Part shown: one piece after another, positions 36,853 through 44,825 of the stretch
Layout of the letters: the number at the start of each line of letters is the position of its first letter
How positions within the stretch are numbered: the stretch's first letter is position 1
Assembly (NCBI RefSeq): GCF_030730945.1
Contig: NZ_JAVAMS010000001.1
Coordinates: forward strand, 682,001 to 746,000
DNA: 64,000 nt
Source: Aurantiacibacter poecillastricola
GTDB taxonomy: Bacteria; Pseudomonadota; Alphaproteobacteria; Sphingomonadales; Sphingomonadaceae
Direction: 5' to 3'
The notes under the pieces: generated by a model
Databases searched by the model: none
The model's input: the letters and a program-made list of their open reading frames with translations, nothing else
Told to the model about the DNA's origin: nothing
Program-made: the position numbers and the translations under genes

Positions 36853-37755
36853 CTACCGGTCGGCGATGCCGAGGCCGCGGAACCAGGTCTCGCCGTCGCT
36901 GGCGGTGACGAAATGGCCGGCGGTCGGCTCGCAGAAGTGCATGCCGATCACCAGCGCCCCGCTGTCGCGGTATGTGTCGACGAAGGCCTGACGGGTGGCG
37001 GAGCCTTTTTCGCGGTCCATGTCGAAGGTGGCGTGGCGATGCGGCATCGCGCATTGCATCGGATGGTGCATCAGGTCTCCAGTGATGACCGCGCGCTCTC
37101 CCCGGCTTTCGATCACCACGTGGATATGCCCCGGCGTATGGCCGTGGCTGGGTTCGGCGTGAATGCCAGGCGCGATTTCGTGGTCGGTGTCAATGAAGTC
37201 GACCAGCCCGGCCGCCACGATCGGGTCCACACTCTCGATCATGTGCTTGTCGTCATGGTGATCATCGTGGCGCAGGTCGTTCTGCCACGCCTCGTACTCG
37301 GTCTTGCCGAAGAGGTAGCGGGCGTTGGGAAAGGTGGGCCTGTATTCGCCCGTTTCCCGATCCTTGTAGGTGTTCCAGCCGACATGGTCGAAATGCAGGT
37401 GCGTGCAGAAGACCGTGTCGACATCCTCGCGCTCGATACCGAGCGAGGCGAGGTCCTCCAGGAATCCCTCGGGAAGGTCGGTGAAGACCTCGTATTCCCG
37501 CTCCCGCCCCGCGCCGATGCAGGTGTCGATCACGATGGTGCGTTCGGGCGTCTGGAGGACGAAGGCCTGGAAGTTCATCCGCATCCGGCCTTCCGGCGTT
37601 GCGTAATGCGGGTGGAGCCAGTCCAGCGCCTTCACCTCGCCGGGCGTCGCGTCGGGCATGGCCATGTGGATGTCGTCCTGAAAATCCCAGATCTCTACGA
37701 TGCGGCTGACCTTTACGTCGCCCACCTGCCAGCTCCTGATATGCTCCCTGGCCAT
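36853..37755 (-). CDS. Second metallo-beta-lactamase-fold hydrolase
   Basis: A 300-residue MBL protein with HLHFDHVGW near 119-127, a His/Asp-rich stretch (DLRHDDHHDDKH, near 160), and the later ligands in HGHTPGHIHV and TGDLMHHP. The extra His-rich segment is unusual and could bind a further metal or simply be a loop. The ATG at 37755 follows GGGAGAGG; the frame is open further upstream only inside the GMC gene. Likely a lactone or ester hydrolase paired with the neighbouring MBL enzyme. Confidence 0.82.
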   Translation of the reverse strand: MAREHIRSWQVGDVKVSRIVEIWDFQDDIHMAMPDATPGEVKALDWLHPHYATPEGRMRMNFQAFVLQTPERTIVIDTCIGAGREREYEVFTDLPEGFLEDLASLGIEREDVDTVFCTHLHFDHVGWNTYKDRETGEYRPTFPNARYLFGKTEYEAWQNDLRHDDHHDDKHMIESVDPIVAAGLVDFIDTDHEIAPGIHAEPSHGHTPGHIHVVIESRGERAVITGDLMHHPMQCAMPHRHATFDMDREKGSATRQAFVDTYRDSGALVIGMHFCEPTAGHFVTASDGETWFRGLGIADR

Positions 37756-37766
37756 CGGCCCTCTCC

Positions 37767-39416
37767 CTATCTGTAGCGCGCCACGCTGGTCGGTGGCAGT
37801 TGCGCAGGTTCCAGTGCCGGCTTGCCGAGGATGAAGTCTGCGCAGCGCTCCGCTATCATGACGCAGGGCGCATTGGTGTTGCCGCCGATCACCTTGGGCA
37901 TGACGCTGGCATCGGCAACGCGCAAGCCTTCGATACCCCTCACGCGGAGTTGCGGATCGACCACCGTTTCCCTGCTCGCCGGATCGCCCATGCGGCATGT
38001 ACCGACGGGATGATGCACGGTGTAGCCGGTCTCCCGGATATAGGCGGCAAGCTCGTCATCGCTCTCCGCCTCCGGCCCGGGCGCGACTTCGGTGCCATCG
38101 TAGCGGGCGAAGGGCCTGGTGCCGAAAGCTGCGCGCGCGATCTTGAGAGCGCGGATCAGCGGCTGGATATCGTCCGGATGTTCGAGCAGATGCGGGTCGA
38201 TCACCGGCGCCGCTTGCGGGTCGGGCGAACCGAGGCGGACCGTGCCCCGGCTCTCGGGGTAAAGCGCCACCGGGCTGATCGCGTAGCCATGACCGAGGGG
38301 GAAGGGGATCCTCGGATTGGTCAGACGCCGCGCCGGCTGGAAGACGAATTGCACGTCCGGCCTGTCCAGCGAGGGGTCGGTGCGCAGGAAGGCGACGCTC
38401 TCGAACACATTGCCCGCCAGCGGACCCTTGCGGGTGAGGAGGTATTCGAGCCCGTGATAGAGATTGCGCGGAAGGGTCTTCCAGCTGAGGCCGTAGCTGG
38501 TGGGATCGTCCGTTTCGACATGCATCGGACTGGCGACATGATCGTGGTAATTGCCGCCAACCCCTGCAAGATCGCGCACCACTGCAATGCCGTTCTCGCG
38601 CAGGTGCTCGCCGGGACCGATGCCCGACAACATGAGGATGTGCGGGCTCTGCACCGTGCCCGCACTCAGCACGATCTCGCGCCGTGCACGGATCACCCGG
38701 CCATCCACCAGTTCGACCCCGGTGGCACGACCGTCCTCTACCACGATGCGGGCGACACGGGCATCGGTCTGCACGTGCACATTGCCGCGTGACAGCGCCG
38801 GTTTCAGCAGGTTCGTCGCCGTGCTTTCGCGCCGGCCGTTACGGATGAGACCCTGCCGCCTGCCATAGCCTTCCGGATCCGGGCCGTTGAAATCGGGGCA
38901 GGCAGGAAATTGCAGCGAGGCCAGAGCGTCCATGAAGGCGTAATTCAAAGCGTTGGGGTTCTCGACCAGCTTGACGTTGATCGGGCCGCCCTTCCCGTGA
39001 AAGACGCTCTCCTCGTAATCCTCGTTAAGCTCGGTGCGGGTGAAATAGGGGAGCACTTCGCGGTAGGACCAGCCGGTGCAGCCCATATCCGCCCAGTCGT
39101 CGTAATCGGTGGGATGGCCACGGAAATAGACCATGCCGTTGATCGCGCCCGACCCGCCGATCACGCGCCCGCGCGGCACCGGGATCTCGCGGCCTGCCAT
39201 GCCTTGCTGCGGCACGGTGGCGAAGCGCCAATTGGTCTCTTCCCGCCCGATGGCGGCGGCAACGAAGCTGGGGATGTGGATGAAGGGGTGGCTGTCCGGC
39301 CCGCCCGCTTCCAGAACGCAGGTGGTGGAGCCCGCATCCTCTCCCAGCCTCGCAGCCACGGCCGCGCCGGAGGAGCCGGCACCGATGACGACGAAATCGA
39401 ATTCCCCTGCGCTCAT
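37767..39416 (-). CDS. GMC family FAD oxidoreductase (choline dehydrogenase-like)
   Basis: 549 residues. GAGSSGAAVAARL (12-24) is the FAD loop, GGSGAINGMVYFRG is the first GMC signature region, SAGTVQSPHILMLSGIGP the second, and HPVGTCRMGDP plus a C-terminal GGNTNAPCVMIAE carry the active-site His and Asn. GMC enzymes oxidise primary or secondary alcohols, passing electrons to quinones or oxygen. It is the first gene of the right arm, directly after the shared operator, which suggests alcohol oxidation as an early step. Confidence 0.92.
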   Translation of the reverse strand: MSAGEFDFVVIGAGSSGAAVAARLGEDAGSTTCVLEAGGPDSHPFIHIPSFVAAAIGREETNWRFATVPQQGMAGREIPVPRGRVIGGSGAINGMVYFRGHPTDYDDWADMGCTGWSYREVLPYFTRTELNEDYEESVFHGKGGPINVKLVENPNALNYAFMDALASLQFPACPDFNGPDPEGYGRRQGLIRNGRRESTATNLLKPALSRGNVHVQTDARVARIVVEDGRATGVELVDGRVIRARREIVLSAGTVQSPHILMLSGIGPGEHLRENGIAVVRDLAGVGGNYHDHVASPMHVETDDPTSYGLSWKTLPRNLYHGLEYLLTRKGPLAGNVFESVAFLRTDPSLDRPDVQFVFQPARRLTNPRIPFPLGHGYAISPVALYPESRGTVRLGSPDPQAAPVIDPHLLEHPDDIQPLIRALKIARAAFGTRPFARYDGTEVAPGPEAESDDELAAYIRETGYTVHHPVGTCRMGDPASRETVVDPQLRVRGIEGLRVADASVMPKVIGGNTNAPCVMIAERCADFILGKPALEPAQLPPTSVARYR

Positions 39417-39433
39417 TATCGCGGCGCCTCTCC

Positions 39434-39475
39434 CTAACGAGCGTTAGAGTGCGCGAGATGGGGGGTGAAACGCAA
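39434..39475 (-). promoter_or_regulatory. Promoter with operator CTAACG-NN-CGTTAG, right arm
   Basis: On the minus strand TTGCGT starts at 39475 and the palindrome CTAACGCTCGTTAG starts 28 bases later (39447-39434), the same spacing as in the left-arm promoter at 26694-26735. The half-sites are identical to those on the left. The site lies 18 bases upstream of the GMC oxidoreductase start. Confidence 0.6.
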
Positions 39476-39523
39476 GTGCCAATTGGCAAGCGGGCCGTGC
39501 AAGGTCTAGGCACCCTTGGCGCA

Positions 39524-39609
39524 GCGGGCGTGGCGGAATGGTAGACGCCGGGGACTTAAAATCCCCTGTCCTTTGAGACGTGCGGGTTCGAGTCCCGCCG
39601 CCCGCACCA
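39524..39609 (+). tRNA. tRNA-Leu (anticodon UAA)
   Basis: The acceptor stem GCGGGCG pairs with CGCCCGC (39599-39605), followed by A and an encoded CCA. The anticodon arm has a GGGGA/TCCCC stem and the loop CTTAAAA, giving anticodon TAA. The variable arm is long (class II), as in all leucine tRNAs, and the T arm is GCGGG-TTCGAGT-CCCGC. It reads UUA and, by wobble, UUG. Confidence 0.95.
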
Positions 39610-39853
39610 TTCACAACCTCCACGCGATTCGAAACCTTGCCGCGTGACGCGCAGCGAAACGTGAAATTTTGTTCCAAAGCGTTCAAAAGTCGCGATTTTT
39701 CCCCATTCGTAAGCGGCTCCTTAACCATTGGCGGCAAGCATTCGGGCACTTCGCGCTGCTATTTCCGGAGACGCGTGGGCCGACGGAGACCGGCCTGCGA
39801 ACGAAGGGTTGCGCAAAGGGTCGCGCGTCCCCTTGGAACCAAATGGGGTAAAC

Positions 39854-40513
39854 ATGGGCGAAGTTTTGCGCCAGCAGGAGACGTGTGCCGGACGTAATCC
39901 CGGCGATTCGACAATAGAAAACCGCAGCGCGCCGCGTTGCACCCTCCTTATCAGGGCCGCCAAGTTGATCACGCCCTCGGGCGAGTTCCTGTGCGTCATC
40001 CGTGACGTATCGACGAACGGCATCAACGTGCGCATCTTCCATGCGCTGCCACCCGAAACCCGAATGACGATCGAACTCCAGAATGGCGACCGTCATGAAG
40101 TGGAGTTCGTCTGGCAGAAGGACGACCGCGCCGGCTTCCGTTTCGAGCACGAGGCCGACATCTCCCGCATCGTCGAAAGCCCCAGCCGCTTCTCCAAACG
40201 CTCCATCCGCCTGAATATCTCGGCGGCGGCCACGGTCTCCGCCCTGAACGGACAGAGCGCGCTGGCGGAAATCACCGACCTTTCCCAGCAGGGTGCGAAG
40301 ATCGTCTGTGCGGGCCGTTTCGCGATCGACGAGCGTGTGCGGATCTCGGCGCCGGGGCTGCCGGAAACCAATGCCAAGGTGCGCTGGCGCAAGGAACTGC
40401 AATACGGCCTGATCTTCGAGGACACTTATCAGTACGGCGAACTCGCACGCATCGCCCAGCGCCTGCAGCAGCGCGATGAGGACATTCCCCTACCGCCTGC
40501 GACCGCGTGTTAA
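39854..40513 (+). CDS. Tandem PilZ domain protein
   Basis: 219 residues with two PilZ-like domains. The first (about 22-110) has a NRSAPR start and DVSTNG; the second (about 112-205) has KRSIRLN and DLSQQG. The canonical c-di-GMP site is R-x-x-x-R plus D/N-x-S-x-x-G: the first is nearly complete, the second is weaker. PilZ proteins bind cyclic di-GMP and affect motility, adhesion or polysaccharide synthesis, and a surface-glycan gene set follows. The ATG at 39854 has GGGG upstream. A TTAACCAT half-site resembling CtrA sites lies at 39721-39728. Confidence 0.8.
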   Translation: MGEVLRQQETCAGRNPGDSTIENRSAPRCTLLIRAAKLITPSGEFLCVIRDVSTNGINVRIFHALPPETRMTIELQNGDRHEVEFVWQKDDRAGFRFEHEADISRIVESPSRFSKRSIRLNISAAATVSALNGQSALAEITDLSQQGAKIVCAGRFAIDERVRISAPGLPETNAKVRWRKELQYGLIFEDTYQYGELARIAQRLQQRDEDIPLPPATAC

Positions 40514-40524
40514 CTGGCTCATAA
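40510..40524. promoter_or_regulatory. CtrA-like box upstream of the UGM-like gene
   Basis: TTAA, seven bases, ATAA gives a CtrA box with one mismatch, 45 bases before the ATG at 40570. The first TTAA includes the TAA stop codon of the PilZ gene, so part of the match is forced by that codon. Confidence 0.3.
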
Positions 40525-40569
40525 CCAATTTCCTTCACTCCCGGGCGGCACCAACAACCGGGGGCAGGC

Positions 40570-42162
40570 ATGCACGACAAGACAGCTGGCAAAGCGGGTG
40601 AGATCGCGGCGGATGTGGCGATCATCGGGGCCGGCCCGGCGGGCCTGACCGCCGGCTACCTGCTGACGAAGCAGGGCAAGTCTGTCGTCATCATCGAGAA
40701 GGACCCGACCTATGTCGGCGGCATCAGCCGCACGGTGGAGCATGAAGGCTACCGCTTCGACATTGGCGGGCACCGCTTCTTCTCGAAGAGCCAGCAGGTC
40801 GTGGATCTGTGGAACGAGATCCTGCCCGACGATTTCATCCAGCGCCCGCGGATGAGCCGGATCTATTACGAGGGCAAGTTCTACTCCTACCCGCTGCGCG
40901 CGTTCGAGGCGCTGGGGAACCTCGGGCTTTGGCGCTCGACCATGTGCATGGCAAGCTATCTGAAGGCGAAGGCCTTTCCGGCAAAGAACATCCGCAGTTT
41001 CGAGGACTGGACCAGCAATCAGTTCGGCAGGAAGCTCTATTCCATCTTCTTCAAGACCTATACCGAGAAGGTGTGGGGGATGCCCTGCGACGAGATGAGC
41101 GCCGACTGGGCCGCACAGCGCATCAAGGGCCTTTCGCTATGGGGCGCGGTGGTGGACGGGCTGAAGCGCTCGCTCGGCCTCAACAAGCTGAACGACGGAT
41201 CGGGAACGCAGGCCAAGACCCTGCTCGAGACCTTCCGCTACCCACGTCTTGGACCGGGCATGATGTGGGAAGCCGCGCGTGACAAGATCGTGGCCACCGG
41301 CAAGGGCCAGGTCCTGATGGGCCATGCCCTCAAGCAACTCGCCGCGGATGGCGAGGGCGGCTGGCGCATGACTGCCCATGCCGAGGATGGCAGCGAGCTT
41401 GTCATCTTTGCGAAGGACACGATCAGCTCGGCGCCGATGCGCCAGCTCGCCGCGCGCATGCACCCGCTTCCCGAGACGACGCTGGAGGCAAGCAACCTCA
41501 AATATCGCGATTTCCTCACCGTGGCGCTGATGATCCGCAGCGAGGACCTGTTCCCCGACAACTGGATCTACATCCACGATTCCAAGGTGAAGGTGGGCCG
41601 GGTGCAGAACTTCCGCAGCTGGAGCCCCGAGATGGTGCCGGACAAGGATGTCGCTTGTGTCGGCCTCGAATATTTCTGCTTCGAGGGCGACGGCCTGTGG
41701 TCGATGGATGATGGCGACCTCGTCGAACTCGCCAAACGCGAGATGGACATTCTCGGCCTCGTCTCGCCGGACAAGGTCATCGGCGGCGCCGTGGTGCGAC
41801 AGGAAAAGGCCTATCCCGTCTATGACGAGGACTACGCCGCCAATGTCGCGGCCATGCGCACCGAACTGGAAGAGCGGCATCCCACGCTGCACCTCGTCGG
41901 GCGTAACGGCATGCATCGCTACAACAACCAGGACCATGCCATGATGACGGCCATGCTGACCGTGGAGAACATCCTCGCCGGCAAGCGCGTCTACGACACC
42001 TGGTGCGTCAATGAAGACGCCGAATACCACGAGGCGGGCGATGAAGGCGCGGAGAAGGCGCTGCCCGAAACCCGCAAGCCGGTCTCGCCGGACCAGGCCG
42101 CAGCGCTCGACTCGGTGCGCGACGTGCCGCAGCGGGTTGGCGGCGAACAGAAGGCGGCCTGA
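40570..42162 (+). CDS. UDP-galactopyranose mutase-like FAD/NAD(P) oxidoreductase
   Basis: A 530-residue flavoprotein. The FAD motif IIGAGPAGLTAGYLL is at about 18-32, with VVIIEKD after it, then GGISRTV, YRFDIGGHRFFS (close to the UGM and protoporphyrinogen-oxidase-like pattern) and a C-terminal NGMHRYNNQDHAM block. Annotated relatives are called NAD(P)/FAD-dependent oxidoreductases near glycosyltransferase genes. It may reshape a nucleotide sugar or a polyprenyl sugar. The last 30 residues are low complexity. GtrA follows 3 bases later. Confidence 0.78.
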   Translation: MHDKTAGKAGEIAADVAIIGAGPAGLTAGYLLTKQGKSVVIIEKDPTYVGGISRTVEHEGYRFDIGGHRFFSKSQQVVDLWNEILPDDFIQRPRMSRIYYEGKFYSYPLRAFEALGNLGLWRSTMCMASYLKAKAFPAKNIRSFEDWTSNQFGRKLYSIFFKTYTEKVWGMPCDEMSADWAAQRIKGLSLWGAVVDGLKRSLGLNKLNDGSGTQAKTLLETFRYPRLGPGMMWEAARDKIVATGKGQVLMGHALKQLAADGEGGWRMTAHAEDGSELVIFAKDTISSAPMRQLAARMHPLPETTLEASNLKYRDFLTVALMIRSEDLFPDNWIYIHDSKVKVGRVQNFRSWSPEMVPDKDVACVGLEYFCFEGDGLWSMDDGDLVELAKREMDILGLVSPDKVIGGAVVRQEKAYPVYDEDYAANVAAMRTELEERHPTLHLVGRNGMHRYNNQDHAMMTAMLTVENILAGKRVYDTWCVNEDAEYHEAGDEGAEKALPETRKPVSPDQAAALDSVRDVPQRVGGEQKAA

Positions 42163-42165
42163 TCC

Positions 42166-42567
42166 GTGACCGCCATGCTCTGGCGTTTCGCCGACATTCG
42201 CCTGGTGCGCTATCTGCTCGCGAGCATCGGCGCGCTGGCCGTGGATGTCGGGGCGTTCCTCGCCTTGCTGGCACTGGGCGTGTGGGCGCCGGGCGCATCG
42301 GCCATTGGCTATTGCCTCGGCATCGCGGCGCACTGGCTGATGAGCAGCCGGGCGGTATTCGTCGGTCACGTCGCTGAAAAAGGTGCGGCGCGTATACGGC
42401 AGAAGGCGCTGTTCGTTGGCTCCGCGATGATCGGGCTGGGCCTCACGACGGCGATCGTGTGGGCGGGTGATACGAGCGGCCTTGACCCGCGACTCGCCAA
42501 GCTGGTTGCCATCGCCGCCAGCTTCGCCGTGACATGGTTGCTGCGCAGCCGCGTGGTTTTCCGCTAG
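42166..42567 (+). CDS. GtrA family membrane protein
   Basis: A 133-residue protein with four membrane helices and the GtrA pattern: LVRYLLASIGALAVDVGAFL at the start, a middle Y-LG-AAHWLMSSRAVF block, and a final KLVAIAASFAVTWLLRSRVVFR. GtrA proteins are thought to help flip polyprenyl-linked sugars. Start is GTG 42166 or ATG 42175 three codons on; neither has a clear ribosome site. It lies between the UGM-like enzyme and the GT-C-like protein. Confidence 0.85.
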   Translation: MTAMLWRFADIRLVRYLLASIGALAVDVGAFLALLALGVWAPGASAIGYCLGIAAHWLMSSRAVFVGHVAEKGAARIRQKALFVGSAMIGLGLTTAIVWAGDTSGLDPRLAKLVAIAASFAVTWLLRSRVVFR

Positions 42568-42579
42568 AGACATTCCGCG

Positions 42580-44352
42580 ATGGCAGAGCGGGGCATCGAC
42601 TGGCGCAGCTTCGTGCGGACGCCCTGGGCAGTGCTGGCCGTGTGGCTGATCTACGCACTGGTGCGCCTTGCCATCCAGCCGCTGGTGGGGTGGGAGCCTG
42701 TCGGCCCGGATGACTGGACGCGCCTGTTGCAGGTGCGTGCGTGGCTGGACGGACAGGCCTTCTGGGACGTCACCCAATACCGCATGGATCCGCCGCAAGG
42801 CTTCTCCATGCACTGGTCGCGGCTCGTCGACATGCCGCTGGCCGCGCTGACGCTGCTTTTCGGAGAGATGGCGGCGATGGCGCTGGTGCCGCTTCTCTGG
42901 CTGCTGCCCGCGCTGTTCGCCCTGCGCTCGATCATGCTCAGGCTGGACTTCGCGCCGCTGGCCTTCGCCTTCGGCCTTGTCCTGCTGCCGCTCTTCCCGA
43001 TGCTGCCGGGTGTATTTGCGCCGATGCGGATCGACCACCACTCCGCACAGGGCGTGATGGCGCTCGCCTGCGCGGCCTTTCTGCTGAAGGACAGCCGCTG
43101 GAGCGCGCTTGCCTGCGGCCTGTTCGCGGCGATGTGGGTGGTCATCTCGCTGGAGGGCCTGCCATTGGTCGCCGTGATCGCCGGGCTTTACGGCCTTCGC
43201 TACTGGTGGGGCGAGAGGACCTTGCTGCCGTGGTTCCTCGGCGCGCTCGCGGCCAGCGCCGCGGCGCTGAATTACGCGACGCGCGGCCCGCTGGAGCCGC
43301 TTTATTGCGACGTGCTGCTGCCCGGCCATACTCTGACCTTCGCCGCGGCTGCCCTGATGGCGGCGCTGATCCCGTTCCTGCCCTGGCAGGACCGCGCGCA
43401 CGGAAGGGTGGTTGCGCTCGGCCTGATGGGAGCGGTCTGCCTGCTGCTGGCAAGAGGGCTGCTCGGCCCCTGTGCGACCAATCCGATGGCGGAGCTCGAC
43501 CCGGTGCTGCAGACATGGTGGCACAGCGCCATCGGCGAGGGCCTGCCGATCTGGCGTCAGCCGCCTTCCGTCGCGCTGACCCTGGTCTGGGCCATCATGG
43601 TCATTGCTGCAGGATGGTGGCGGGCGCACGCAGGCGGGCTGTTCCACCGGGGCCGGGCGCTGCCATTCACGCTGCTGTTCCTCTACGCGCTGGCGGCGGG
43701 CGGCTATTCGCTGCTGGTGCTTCGCGAGGGCGTGATTGCGCAATTGCTGGCGATCCCCTTTGGCGCGCTGCTGCTGGCGGAATACCTGCCAAGGGCACGG
43801 GCGCTTACCTCCGCCGCCCCGCGCATCGCGGCAACGCTGGCGGCCATTGGCCTTTCGACGCCGCTATTTGCCAGCGTCCTTGCCTCGCCGCTCGACGATT
43901 ACGTGCCGCGCAAGGCGACCTCGCCCGATATCGCGGGAATGGTAGAGACGGGGGAGTGCGACTACACGCGCCTCGCCGCGCTGCCGCCGGGTCTGGTGGT
44001 CATGCCGCTCGATGCAGGGCCGCTGGTGCTGGGTACGAGCGGGCACGCCATCGTCGCGGCTAGCTATCACCGCAACCAGCGCGCCATAGCCGACGTCCTG
44101 CTCGCCTTTACGGGCTCCCCGGAGAGCGCGCGCGCCATGATCTCGCGTTACGGGGCGGGTTACGTGGCGATCTGCGCCGCGGCTGGCGACGTTGCGCTTT
44201 ATCGCACCGCTTCGCCCGAGAATTTCGCCAATGCCCTGCTGTCGGACAGTCCGCCCGAATGGCTCACGCTGGACGAGAAGGCGAGCAGCGGCGCGCTGCG
44301 GGTCTACCGCGTGGCGATCAGGCCGGCCGGAAGTCCATCGCCACGCCGTTGA
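42580..44352 (+). CDS. Polytopic membrane protein, probable GT-C glycosyltransferase
   Basis: 590 residues with about ten to twelve hydrophobic helices. Between the first two helices a loop has EPVGPDDWTRLLQVRAWLDGQ (about 39-59), like the acidic DD-type catalytic loop of GT-C enzymes such as oligosaccharyltransferase and mannosyltransferases. A soluble C-terminal domain of about 140 residues ends the protein. Polyprenyl-linked sugar transfer to a surface polymer is inferred from topology and from the UGM-like and GtrA neighbours. It overlaps the end of convergent msrB by 35 bases. Confidence 0.6.
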   Translation: MAERGIDWRSFVRTPWAVLAVWLIYALVRLAIQPLVGWEPVGPDDWTRLLQVRAWLDGQAFWDVTQYRMDPPQGFSMHWSRLVDMPLAALTLLFGEMAAMALVPLLWLLPALFALRSIMLRLDFAPLAFAFGLVLLPLFPMLPGVFAPMRIDHHSAQGVMALACAAFLLKDSRWSALACGLFAAMWVVISLEGLPLVAVIAGLYGLRYWWGERTLLPWFLGALAASAAALNYATRGPLEPLYCDVLLPGHTLTFAAAALMAALIPFLPWQDRAHGRVVALGLMGAVCLLLARGLLGPCATNPMAELDPVLQTWWHSAIGEGLPIWRQPPSVALTLVWAIMVIAAGWWRAHAGGLFHRGRALPFTLLFLYALAAGGYSLLVLREGVIAQLLAIPFGALLLAEYLPRARALTSAAPRIAATLAAIGLSTPLFASVLASPLDDYVPRKATSPDIAGMVETGECDYTRLAALPPGLVVMPLDAGPLVLGTSGHAIVAASYHRNQRAIADVLLAFTGSPESARAMISRYGAGYVAICAAAGDVALYRTASPENFANALLSDSPPEWLTLDEKASSGALRVYRVAIRPAGSPSPRR

Positions 44353-44815
44353 TGCAGTGGCGCTTGCCGGTCGGCTCCGGTCCGTCGTTGAAGACATGGC
44401 CGAGATGTCCGCCGCAGGTCGCGCAGTGCACTTCGCGGCGCGGATAGCCAAGCTTGTAGTCGGTCTCGTAACCCACCGCATTATCGCTGATCGGGCGCCA
44501 GAAGCTCGGCCAGCCAGTGCCGCTGTCGAACTTGTGACGGCTGGAATAGACCTCGTTGTCGCAGCCTGCGCAGACATAGGTGCCGCTGCGCTTTTCGTCG
44601 TTCAGGAGCGAGGTATAGGCGCGCTCCGTCCCCGCTTCTCGCAGGATGCGGAATTCCTGCGCGGTCAGGCGTTCGCGCCATTCGGCCTCGGAATAGGAGA
44701 CGGGATAGCTTTGCGCCCGCGCCTCGCTACCACCGCAGGCGGCGAGAACGGGAATGGATGCTCCGGCACCAAGCCAGGCGAGGGCGGAGCGGCGGGAAAG
44801 CGAAGTATGGGTCAT
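44318..44815 (-). CDS. msrB: Tat-exported peptide-methionine (R)-S-oxide reductase
   Basis: 165 residues. The N-terminus has a twin-arginine motif (SRRSALAWLG) and a lipobox-like LAAC at about 24-27, so the enzyme is exported by Tat and possibly lipidated. The MsrB domain has two zinc CxxC pairs (CAGC, CATC), GWPSFW and the catalytic RHCING near the C-terminus. It reduces methionine-R-sulfoxide in periplasmic proteins, complementing the Sec-exported MsrA at 12635-13309. Its 3' end overlaps the convergent GT-C gene. Confidence 0.93.
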   Translation of the reverse strand: MTHTSLSRRSALAWLGAGASIPVLAACGGSEARAQSYPVSYSEAEWRERLTAQEFRILREAGTERAYTSLLNDEKRSGTYVCAGCDNEVYSSRHKFDSGTGWPSFWRPISDNAVGYETDYKLGYPRREVHCATCGGHLGHVFNDGPEPTGKRHCINGVAMDFRPA

Positions 44816-44825
44816 GACCTGTATT

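Noticed and set aside
41137..43743. 868-codon open frame antisense to the UGM-like, GtrA and GT-C-like genes
   Set aside because: Low-complexity His/Arg/Gln-rich translation, no domain, and opposite proteins with good FAD and membrane patterns.
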